Shown piece by piece: positions 22,686-32,500 of a stretch of DNA of 64,000 bases; within the stretch, counting starts at the first letter, position 1; each line of letters starts with the position of its first letter. Under the pieces are notes generated by a model that made no database searches, was not told where the DNA came from, and worked only from the letters and a program-made list of their open reading frames with translations. The stretch comes from Lactarius indigo (Eukaryota; Basidiomycota; Agaricomycetes; Russulales; Russulaceae), in NCBI GenBank assembly GCA_025766275.1, contig JAFKAC010000020.1:62001-126000 (forward strand), read 5' to 3'. Made by a program: the position numbers and the translations under genes.

Positions 22686-23172
22686 AATTATTCAAATACA
22701 TACAGTAATCTCAACTAGTTGTTGGTAGTCATTGGGGGTTAAAATATTGGCAGCATCTAATGGCAAGTTGGGCTTGTTTCTATCTACTAAAAGGGAAGCC
22801 ATGTAGACAGTGGAATCGCTGCTGATGACGTTGTATTGGCCAATAGCTGGCAGGGAACTGGCAAACAACATCCTCACATGGGCCCACAGAACCCATCGTG
22901 TTGACCCAAAGTTGTTAGGAGAGCTGCCGAGTGTAGGCCGATGGGTTGAGCTGCCGAGCCAACACCTCATATGGGCCTATAGTCTCTGTCTATGGTCACC
23001 CATTGGCCCATAGAACCCATTGCGCTGGTCCAAAGTTGTCAGGAGAGCTGCCGAGCATGGTCCCAGGATCACGTGTATGATTTGGCAGCGTAACCCTACC
23101 TTAGATTATTAGGACTCATAGGCAGCTTCCAAAGGCAATATCACACTCCATTCACGTTACACACTACATACT
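22686..23172. repeat. Intergenic stretch with a duplicated GGCCCA/CTGCCGA block
   Basis: Two similar ~55 bp blocks, about 22878-22932 and 23003-23057, share CCCATAGAACCCAT- or CCCACAGAACCCAT-like sequence, a (A/T)CCAAAGTTGT segment and AGGAGAGCTGCCGAG. CTGCCGAG also occurs at about 22950. They look like internal, diverged copies of the terminal repeat core. No gene is seen here. Confidence 0.6.
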
Positions 23173-23864
23173 ATGTCAGCTGAAACAGGCACCTCTATAT
23201 TAGATGCTGTGCTCACCTGCATCGGCGAGAGAATATCCTCTATCTTGCTCAACTCTGCCGATAAAGATGAAAAGTATATCGCCAGCTTACACAATGAAGT
23301 GGCAAGCATTAATTTTCCATCTAAAACAAGTGGAACACATTCTGATCAGAATTTGGATTTAGCTTGCTGCCGTATGGGTCACTGGCCTTTTATCGTCTAG
23401 CGGCAGCCCCCCTCATGTGCCAGAGGCAGTCAGGATTGCCTTTCACCATTTTTCGGACATCAGGAACCCGGCATCCTATGCAGCACATGATGCGGACCAG
23501 AGGCTGAAATGCAAGATTGAGGCATTAGCCATTCCACGATTTAAACTTACAGAGTGGTGGAAAATTGGAGAAGGGGTGACTATGAAAGAACCATTTGATG
23601 TCCGCGATGAGTTAGTAGCAGAGTTGTTGCGTTCTCTAGAGATGGTATGCACCCTGCTTCATTTACAAGTCCTCAAAGTAACTGGAACTGCAGCAGGAAG
23701 CTAGCTCAAGTCTTCGCACTAGGGTAACAGAGGGGTTCAAACAAGCTCGGCAGCTGTCCAAGAATATCGAGAGCTGCCGCGATTCCATTTATCACATGTT
23801 CGATGATACTTATCGCAGTTTTGAGGCAGAGGCTATTCGTTTGGAGAATGAAAACTCTGGTTGA
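23173..23864 (+). CDS. Small unrecognised cargo gene, mostly helical
   Basis: ATG at 23173 starts MSAETGTSILDAVLTCIGER. A second coding block (from about 23407) encodes PEAVRIAFHHFSDIRNPASY and KLTEWWKIGEGVTMKEPFD. After an intron with donor GTATGC (about 23646) and acceptor GCAGCAG (about 23697), the last exon encodes SKNIESCRDSIYHMFDDTYR and stops at 23862-23864. The first intron border is unresolved: the obvious acceptor AGCGGCAG at 23406 gives a very short intron or the wrong phase. No function is proposed. Confidence 0.45.
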
Positions 23865-23898
23865 TGATTACTGTAGTTCTACACATCACAGAATATGA

Positions 23899-24411
23899 TT
23901 ACAGCTGCCGATCCTCCCCAATGAAGGCGTCTGCCATAACCATCTCATTGTCCAAATCACGCAGAAGTTCCTCCAATAGTTCGATCTTCTCTGATTGCTT
24001 ATCTTTCAGGAGGTTAGCTCAATCTCTGGCAATTGAAAGCCATCGCGGAGAGACACCCTTTGGAGGATCCTGGATTGTTTTAGCTGATGTCAATCAGATG
24101 ACACTTGAGTTACCTTGTCAATGAGCTTTCCAATCACAGGTTGTAAGAGTGTCACACTTTTCAGGACCTCGCTGAAACCTTCGGCATCTGCTGTTGGGCC
24201 GGAGGGTCCCACCATTCCTTGCTGGTGTTGACCCACATCAGACTCCATTCCATTGAGGAGTTTGACCCCATTCCAGAATGCAGATTGCATCTATAGGCAT
24301 CGGCTCAGTGTTCTAGTAAAGCATTGGTTTTGATACACACACCGCCTCCTTGAAGCTGTTCTCCTCTGACTCATAGACACCTTGTTTCATCTCTGAGGAC
24401 TTCCCCTGCAT
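23899..24411 (-). CDS. Small coiled-coil cargo gene, convergent with the preceding gene
   Basis: ATG at 24411 begins MQGKSSEMKQGVYESEENSF. A GTGTGT donor and a CTATAG acceptor join it to MQSAFWNGVKLLNGMESDVG. After KLIDK a GTAACT donor and an ATCCAG acceptor lead to the last exon, which ends with KIELLEELLRDLDNEMVMAD and the stop at 23899-23901. One TGA lies between RD and ANLLKDKQ; it could be a decayed Arg codon or mark a short unrecognised intron. Nothing identifies a function. Confidence 0.45.
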
Positions 24412-24571
24412 GGTTGATAGATTGTTGATCGGATATCAGCAGATGTCCCTCACAGTATGACGTCATAAGCGCTTATGTACACATGCGGATCTATGAATCT
24501 GAAACAAGTTGCATGGGGTGGCAACAATCTATATCCCCTTCTAATTAGTTGGAACAGGCCAAAAGCAAGAG

Positions 24572-24652
24572 AACTGCCGGGTTAGACATGAGAGCTGCCG
24601 GGATAGACACATGAGCTGCCAAGCTGGATACAAGAGCTGCCGGGTTAGACAT
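24572..24652. repeat. Short tandem GAGCTGCCGGGTTAGACA-type repeats in a gene-free stretch
   Basis: Four imperfect ~20-22 bp copies with cores AACTGCCGGGTTAGACATG, AGCTGCCGGGATAGACACATG, AGCTGCCAAGCTGGATACA and AGCTGCCGGGTTAGACATG. The rest of 24412-25053 shows no supported gene; open frames on the minus strand here are produced by the repeats. Confidence 0.6.
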
Positions 24653-25053
24653 GGGCATAGGCCAGCCATATGTTTGTGTTTTGACTGCTGGCTGAACAAA
24701 TTAAGCCCACGCAAGCAGCACGCATAACACCCAATAATCTTTCCTGAAACATCTTCTGAAACATGCCTGTGTGGGTCAATGGAATCCATGTGTGAGCTCC
24801 CAACAAACTTGTGGCAGCCCCAACAATATGCCGGCAAGTGAAGCGCTTGCCTGGCCCATATAGTACACCCACACACACTGCCGATGAAACTACAATCCCC
24901 TAATAGGATGTTTCACAATATATCTATCTGCATAGTTGATAATTATAGATGGACATACCCAGGCCACGCTCCTACTGTTTCCTCCTATATCTACTCCCGA
25001 CACCTCTTGCCTTTGATCCATAAGACCATTGACACCACCCTTCCTCTGTGACC

Positions 25054-26721
25054 ATGTCAACTTCCAATCTCAGTCTAACCCAGGACGAACAAACTCTTCA
25101 CCACTATGCAGCTATGCTCGAGAAGGAACTAGAAGCCTATCATGCATGCATACCCAGAGATGAAAAGGTGTGGAGGAAGAAATTCAGAATGCACTTGGTA
25201 TTCTAGTCTTCCTACAATCCACTTCTATAAGCTGAGCTGAGGTCTATGCAGAAGACTTCAGTGGACTATTATTTCGGTGCCAATAGAAGAGGCTCTGTAC
25301 CTCCCCGCATTCACCCACTGTTGTTAAGCCTCATGGAAGTGATCAGAGAGGGTGGAACCTCCGTGAAAATAAGTTCAGTCTCAGTGAAGGATCCAAGGAT
25401 TTTGATGAGCAACTATTATACTTCACCAACGGATCTCCCACCACTGAATATACATTTACCAGGCCAAAATTGTGTGGATCCTCTCTCTGACATTCATGTC
25501 TGTCGACTGACATCGGCAGCTTCTTGTCAAGAATGCATGGACAGTTTGGCGTCAGTAGGCGGCATGATGATAAATATGCCATCGGCAGCTTCCAGTCCAG
25601 CTCCTATAGCACCTGAGCATCAAGAAAACTCAGCAGGTGGAAACATAATGACTACCTCAGCGGCAGCTTCTGGTCTAGAACCTATGGCATCTGAACCTCA
25701 AGAGCCCTCGGCAGAGATAGGCAATCCAAGAGCCCCTATTCCCAGGAGGAAGAAGGATTCGTATGTGTCTGGTAGTGGTGTTTGCAGTGAGTCCTGAATT
25801 TTGTCATGCAGATGTGTTGAGGAATAAAATTGCCAAAGAAATTGTTACCAGATCGGCAGCAAAAAGGAGTGCTGCCAATGATATTGGTGAAGCAGCTATC
25901 AGCACTACATACAAGACTAGGAGGCGTGCAGGAGTTAATAATCCGAGTGCAGCTAGGCCAAATATCAAAGGTAAGGGTGAATGGGATAAGAGGACAAGCT
26001 CAAGAAAGGGCAAGCCTCTACACCCAGAAGAGGACCCTGACAACAACTGGGAGGATGAAGCTCAACCTCTCAATAAACCAATGGAGGGAACCAATGAGGA
26101 GGCGTCGCCAGGTGCATTAGGTCTAGCTTCCATTGGTTCTATGCTCATCACATTTACCGGCAGCTAAAGAAATTGTTACCAGATCGGCAGCGAAAAGGAG
26201 TGTTGCCGATGATATTGGTGAAGCAGCTATCAGCACTACATACAAGACTAGGAGGCATGCAGGAAATAATAATCCAAATGCAGCTAGGCCAAATATCAAA
26301 GGTAAGGGGAAACAGGATATGAAGACAAGCTCAAGGAAGGGCAAGCCTCTACACCCAGAAGAGGACCTTGACAACAACCGGGAGGTTGAAGCTCAACCTC
26401 TCAATAAACCAATGGAGGGAACCAATGAGGAGGCATCGCCAGGTGCATTGGGTCTAGTTTCCATTGGTTCTATGCTCACCACATTGATCAGCAGCTGAGG
26501 GCGAAGATAACAATAATATAGTTAAACAGCTCAAACGGGAGGTCCAGAGTCTAAAGGTCAGATGTGACTGGCAAGAGAAAACAATTAAGGATCTGAAATC
26601 CAGATGCGATAGCCATGAGAAGGTCCTTGAGTCACTTCGGCAGCAAATTGTGGGTCTCCATGAGAGAGGGAAGAGCCTGAATACTACATATTTTGGGGAG
26701 AACTATGATCTCATGCCATAG
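25054..26721 (+). CDS. Cargo gene with a tandemly duplicated basic exon and coiled-coil C-terminus
   Basis: ATG at 25054 gives MSTSNLSLTQDEQTLHHYAA, a helical start. A second exon (from about 25252) has KTSVDYYFGANRRGSVPPRI, then Ser/Ala/Pro-rich sequence to RRKKDS near 25762. Two near-identical exons follow (about 25837-26120 and 26168-26450), each encoding KEIVTRSAAKRS, a basic KTRRRAG patch, SSRKGKPLHPEED and KPMEGTNEEASPGALG. Both end at a GTCTAG donor and continue after a GGCAG or AGCAG acceptor in the same phase. The final exon is a clear coiled coil (VKQLKREVQSLKVRCDWQEK) ending NYDLMP at 26721. No family is recognised. It is the last gene before the right array. Confidence 0.6.
25837..26502 (+). 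repeat. Tandem duplication (~330 bp) of one exon plus its intron
   Basis: 25837-26166 and 26167-26502 are near-identical, including the intron beginning GTCTAG(C/T)TTCCATTGG and ending in (G/A)GCAG. The duplication keeps reading phase, so the protein simply gains a second copy of the basic module. Confidence 0.85.
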
Positions 26722-26739
26722 CTACACTCCTCATACCAA

Positions 26740-29250
26740 TACAGGCTCATCGGCAGGATGTATGCATGGGCATTGCAGGTCAATACATGCTTGTTGGAAG
26801 AGTACAGATATGAACACTGTGAGCCAACTTCATTGGAAGAAGAAACTGCAGGCCAATACAAGCACATCGGCAGGACGCACACATTGGCAGAATGGGCCAG
26901 TACAAGCTCATCGGCAGGATACATACCTTGACGCCATGGGCCAATACAAGCTATTCGGCAGAATACACACGCTTCTACCATGGGTTATTACAAGCTCATC
27001 GGCAGCAAGTACACTTCGGCGCCATGGGCCAATATAAGCCATAAACACACAAACGCCATGGGCCAATACAAGCTCATCAGCAGAATATGTATATGAGTAC
27101 AGTGGGCCAATACAAGCTCATCGACAGAATACACACATCGGTGCCATGGGCCAATACAAGCTGTTCGGCAGAATTCACCTATGGGAAGAATAGGCCAATA
27201 CGAGCTTGTCAGCAGAATACACACATGAGCACTGTGGGCCAATACAAACCCATCGGCAGCATGTACATGTCGGCAGCGTGGGCCAATACAAGCTGTTCGG
27301 CAGAATTCACCCATGGGAAGAATGGGCCAATACAAGCTGTTCGGCAGAATACACACATGAGCACAGTGGGCCAATACAAGCCCATCGGCAGCATGTACAC
27401 ATTGGCAGTGTGGGCCAATACAAGCTGTTCGGCAGAATTCACCTATGTGCAGAATGGGCCAATACAAGCTCATCGGCAGAATACATACATGAGTACAGTG
27501 GGCCAATACAAGCTCATCGACAGAATACACACATCGGTGCCATGGGCCAATACAAGCTGTTCGGCAGAATTCACCTATGGGGAGAATAGGCCAATACGAG
27601 CTTGTCAGCAGAATACATACATGAGCACCATGGGCCAATACAAACCCATCGGCAGCATGTACACATTGGCAGCGTGGGCCAATACAAACCCATCGGTAGC
27701 ATGTACACATTGGCAGTGTGGGCCAATACAAACTGTTTGGCAGAATTCACCCATGGGCAGAATGGGCCAATACAAGCCCATCGGCAGCATGTACACATTG
27801 GCAGCGTGGGCCAATACAAACTGTTCGGCAGAATTCACCCATGGGCAGAATGGGCCAATACAAGCCCATCAGCAGCATGTACACATTGGCAGCGTGGGCC
27901 AATACAAGCTGTTCGGCAGAATTCACCCATGGGGAGAATGGGCCAATACAAGCTCATCGGCAGAATATGTACATGATTACAACGGGCCAATATAAGTTCA
28001 TCGACAGAATACACACATCAGCGCCATGGGTCAATACAAGCTATTCGGCAGAATTCACCTATGGGAAGAATAGGCCAATACAAGCTTGTTAGCAGAATAC
28101 ATACATGAGCACCATGGGCCAATACAAACCCATCGGCAGCATGTACACATTGGCAGCATGGGCCAATACAAGCTGTTCGGCAGAATCCACCTATGTGCAG
28201 AATGGGCCAATATGAGCTTGTCAGCAGAATACATACATGAGCACCATGGGCCAATACAAACCCATCGGCAGCATGTACACATCGGCAGCGTGGACCAATA
28301 CAAGCTGTTCGGCAGAATTCACCCATGGGAAGAATGGGCCAATACAAGCTTGTCAGCAGAATACATACATGAGTACAGCGGGCCAATACAAGCTCATCAA
28401 CAGAATACACACATCGGCGCCATGGGCCAATACAAGCTATTCAGCAGAATTCACCTATGGGGAGAATAGGCCAATACGAGCTTGTCAGCAGAATACATAC
28501 ATGAGCACCATGGGCCAATACAAACCCATCGGCAGCATGTACACATTGGCAGTGTGGGCCAATACAAGCTGTTCGGCAGAATTCACCTATGGGAAGAATG
28601 GGCCAATACAAGCTTGTCGGCAGAATACGTACATGAGTACGGCGGGCCAATACAAGCTCATCGACAGAATACACACATCGGTGCCAGGGGCCAATACAAG
28701 CTATTTGGCAGAATTCACCCATGGGGAGAATGGGCCAATACGAGCTTATCAGCAGAAAATACATGAGCACCATGGGCCACTACAAACCCATCGGCAGCAT
28801 GTACACATCGGCAGCGTGTGCCAATACAAACCCATCGGTAGCATGTACACATTGGCAGTGTGGGCCAATACAAACTGTTCGGCAGAATTCACCCATGGGC
28901 AGAATGGGCCAATACAAGCTGTTCGGCAGAATTCACTTATGCAAAGAATGGGCCAATGCAAGCTCATCGGCAGCATGCGCACCTTGGCAGCATGGGCCAA
29001 TTACAATCTCATCGGGACAAATGTCATAGGTGCATTGTGGGCCCATGCAAGCGATTCGTTCAGCAGCTATCCTACCAGCGGTACAGATAATGTGGGCCCA
29101 CACGAGACTGTTTGCAGACAAGCCTGATGGGCCCATACAAATATATGCACATTATATTAACAATGGGCCCACATGGGCTTTGCCGACTGACATGGCACAA
29201 TTGCACATGGGCTTTACCAAGTCTATCGCAAGGATTTGCGTCATGGGCTC
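26740..29250. repeat. Right subterminal array, 44 bp monomers, inverted relative to the left array
   Basis: Monomers such as those starting TGGGCCAATACAAGC and carrying ATCGGCAG or TTCGGCAG are 44 nt long (counted over several consecutive copies near 27680-27900). Read on the minus strand the core is CTGCCGAT-N10-TGGCCC, the same spacing as in the left array. Towards 29030-29230 units become GGGCCC-type and sparser. Because 44 is not a multiple of three, long repetitive frames exist on both strands (for example 27087-27995); they are not genes. Confidence 0.9.
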
Positions 29251-29517
29251 ATAAAAGGCAAGTGAGACATGTCTCAGTTTTAACAAAAGTGAGACACCTG
29301 CCATAAAAGGGTGCATTTAGCCCAAGTATAGTAGTAATAAAGACTTATAAGGACAATGAGTGTCTCATTGTCTCACTTTGCACTAGGAGAGAATCTTAAG
29401 GCTCCTAGTGCACAGCAAGTCCAAGAAAGGGAAAGCCAAGAAAGGAAAGACTTTCCTGCGAACGCAAGTGTAAGTAAGAAACTAATAGTAAAGTCAAAAC
29501 AAGTCCAGTCCGTAACA
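29251..29517 (-). repeat. Truncated 3' LTR of element D
   Basis: It matches 36452-36718. The differences I see are GTGCACAGC against GTGTGCAGC and CCGTAAC against CCATAAC, all explained by CpG decay of GTGCGCAGC and CCGTAAC. It stops at 29251, where the KDZ array begins. Confidence 0.93.
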
Positions 29518-29531
29518 TTACCCTCCCTTCA
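29518..29531 (-). other. Polypurine tract of element D
   Basis: On the minus strand GAAGGGAGGGTAA directly precedes the 3' LTR. Confidence 0.65.
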
Positions 29532-29554
29532 GAGTCCTTGTCGTCTCAACATCC

Positions 29555-32500
29555 CTAGAAACGGTCTGTGCCGGGCTCAGGATTGTCAGTCTGTACCAGG
29601 TCATTGTCAACCCAGTCAGAGTTGTAGTTCTCTGCAATAATCTCCTGGCAGCGATGGGTGCGAAGGAACTGGAAGTGTCCGCGAACTCTGCACTTCCAGC
29701 ACTGCTCATAGACAGGGCAGCGGATCTCGGCATGTCCAGGGTCGTTCCTAAAACACTTGCCACACCACTTGTTGGCAGCGTCTTCTTCTCCCGGTTGTTC
29801 TTCAAGCCGGTGCCATAGGCACTTGTTGGGCCAGTGACCTGCACTCTGGCAATGGTAGCAGTACCGCTTGGTTCGAGGGCAGTTGAAGCTGCGATGGAAG
29901 CGACTGTCACAGCGCCAGCACAGGTCTCCATTGCGATTTTCCCGGAGGTGAGGCATCTCTACAGGTCCTCCAGGGCGAGGGGGAAAGGGAAGGTCTTGGT
30001 GGCGGAAGAGGCGAGGTTGCTGCCATGTGTCAGCATAGTGTTCTGCAATCCGGGTATAGGCATGTGCGGCTTCCAGCCGGCTGCGCACTCCATCAAGTTC
30101 TGAGGTGGTGTTGAACAGTAGTCCATGGACTCGATTGCATTGAGCCTGCAGATCAGTGAACTGCCTCTGGAGCATAGCCCGCTGTTCCAAACAGTGGCAG
30201 AGGTGAGAGATCTCTGCATCTAGCTGTGGGGAGTTGAGATCCCTCAGTGCCTCATCTACAGTGTATGCCCGAGGGTCATCACGTGAGAGCTGCTGCATCT
30301 GATCATCTGACATGACTTGTGGCATAGCCCCTGGGAGACTGTCCAGGTACACAGGCTCTCCATAGACAGGCTGACCTCTACCCATACAGCCCTTCACATC
30401 TTGACGGTTACCAGTGTAGGCGATGTACTTGGCCAGGACTTTAGTACCATCAGGTTGGTTGATATAGAGAGGGTGGAAGCGAGCTGAGGTTTCTATGTTT
30501 GGGAAGAAGGGGAGGCCTGGGTGGTCGTCATCTTCGTCTGGTTCATCGTTGGCAGTGGCAGCTACCCGCTCATAGTCGATAGGGGCATCCTCCAGTGGAG
30601 GCATTGATGAGTGGGAAATCACAGAGACCAGGGGAGAGTCAGGAGGAGGGGTGGAAGGGGGGAGTGGAGGAGGAGTGGCGGTTGGTTCAGGAGGGGGAGA
30701 CAAGGAGGACCTTGGGACTAAGTTGGGATGTCCATTGAAGGTTTCCAACAGCGCAACCAGTGCTGGGTTGACATCCATGGTGGTCTGTTGTTCTGGGGTT
30801 GGGGGTCGAGAGAAGAACCCTCGTTCTATGGAGCATTCAACGAGGGCTTCAACAGAGGAGGAGCGAGAAGGCATTGTGTGCGAAGATGTAAGAGTAGAGG
30901 AGTGGGGGTCTTTTCCTTCCAACCTTGTACTTCTTATATGTGAGGAGGGCGCTCCTTTGGCATTTGGGTGTAGCTGGAAGAAGTCTTGAATTGCTTCAGG
31001 GGCCAATACATTTTCCTCCGGTTCCCATGAGTTGTCACTGTCAGGGAAGCCCTTCCATTTGATGAGGTAATGGAGTTTACGTCGTTGTCCCTTCTTGGCA
31101 GAGTCTAGAACTTTCTCTACTTCCCATTCTTCTTCTCTGTTTATTATGTCAGGTGGGGGTCGTGGGAAGTTTTCTCCATGGAGCGGTGTTTCCCTATATG
31201 GTGTAAGTAGGTTGGCATGGAACACAGGGTGGATCTTCCATTGCAGGGGTAGGGCGAGTTCATAGTTGACCGGTGACAGGACTTTGGTAATCCTGAAGGG
31301 TCCATGTCGTTTTGGAGCTAGTTTGGCAGTTGGATGGCTAGTCCTTATGTTTGTTCCTTCTAGCCACACCATTTCTCCTTCTTTGTATGGTTCAAACTTG
31401 GAGGGTTGCCGTGCTAGGGAATCTTGTGCTTTCTTTAGGTTGTCCTGAGCTTCCTTCCTCTTGTTCTTCAGTTCTTCAAGACATTGTCCTACACTTGGAA
31501 CTGGGGAGGGTTTTGGCGTCCATGTGGTGCGTGGGAGTTTTCCCATGATTAGTTCAAATGGGGGAATTCAGGTTGTAGCGTTGGGCCAGGAGTTATGAGC
31601 AAATTCTGCCATTGGTAACCAGGTTACCCAATCATCCTGTCTTGCATTACACCAAAACCTTAGGTATTGTTCTAACCATTGGTTTGTTCGTTCTGACTGT
31701 CCATCTGTTTGTGGGTGGTATGCTGTTGAGATGTTCTGTTTGATGTCTAAGGCTTTGCAGAGGGCTCTTGCAAACATTGATGTGAATCGTGGGTCTCGAT
31801 CGGAAATGACCTTCTTGGGAAGGCCATAGTGGCGGTAGATGTGTTGTAAATAGAGTTGTGCGACTCCGGCTGCATCTATCATTTCGTTGCAAGGGATGAA
31901 TAATGCTGCTTTTGAACAATCATGATCTGTGACTGTGAGGATTGTGTCATAGCCTTTTGACTTGGGCAATTTGACAATGAAATCCATGCTGACAGTTTCA
32001 AATGGTTCTGTCATCTGTCCAAAAATGGGTGAGAGGCTTGGCTTCTTTGGGTGGGTGTTGACTTTATTGGCTTGGCATGCTGCACATCCTTTGACATATT
32101 CTTCCACATCTTTCTTCATGCCAGGCCACCAGTAGTCTCGTGTTATCAGAGCCATTGTGTTTGAAATTCCAGGGTGTCCAGTGCTTGGAAGGTCATGAAA
32201 AGCGTGAATTACCCCCCTCTTAAGGTCGTTGTTCCCTGCAACAACCAAGCGCTCATCTTTCCAGTGGAGCCCTGAGTGTTCTTTTAGGTTGTGGGTATCT
32301 ATCCAGGTTTTGATACGTTCCTGGTCTAGGTTCTGTGTGACATAAGCCCATAGTTCTTGTTCCTGTGGCAGTTCCCTTGTAGCTTTGACAAATAGTTCTT
32401 CCGGAAGGACTGTTACATCCGAGTTGTCATGGGAACCATCATCATAGTCTGGTCTTCTTGACAGGGCATCTGCCGCATTCTTGGAGCCGGCAATGTGGTG

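Larger units (their letters stand above)
1..29250. mobile_element. Giant KDZ-type DNA transposon with cargo genes (left end outside the window)
   Basis: The element is inferred from three things seen in the sequence. A KDZ transposase lies at 18916-22685. Arrays with a 43-44 bp period lie at 1-1130 and 26740-29250 and are inverted relative to each other. The heptamer CTGCCGA/TCGGCAG recurs every few hundred bases in genes and spacers throughout 1-8704 and 16535-29250, but is nearly absent from element A inserted at 8705-16534 (I saw two) and from the retroelements to the right (I saw one). Without element A the visible part is about 21 kb. The right boundary is placed at 29250, where the array stops and the sequence matches the LTR of element D. 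The left terminus, the exact terminal sequence and the target duplication cannot be seen. The association of KDZ transposases with TET/JBP genes is known in basidiomycetes; that all genes here travel as one unit is inference. Confidence 0.72.

Noticed and set aside
24541..24876. Cys-rich minus-strand frame
   Set aside because: Generated by short tandem AGCTGCCGGGTTAGACA repeats; no splice signals or start context.
27087..29127. Long open frames (up to ~300 codons) on both strands of the right array
   Set aside because: They arise because stop codons are rare in all frames of a 44 bp tandem repeat; the same peptide blocks recur in shifted frames on both strands, with no start context or splice signals.
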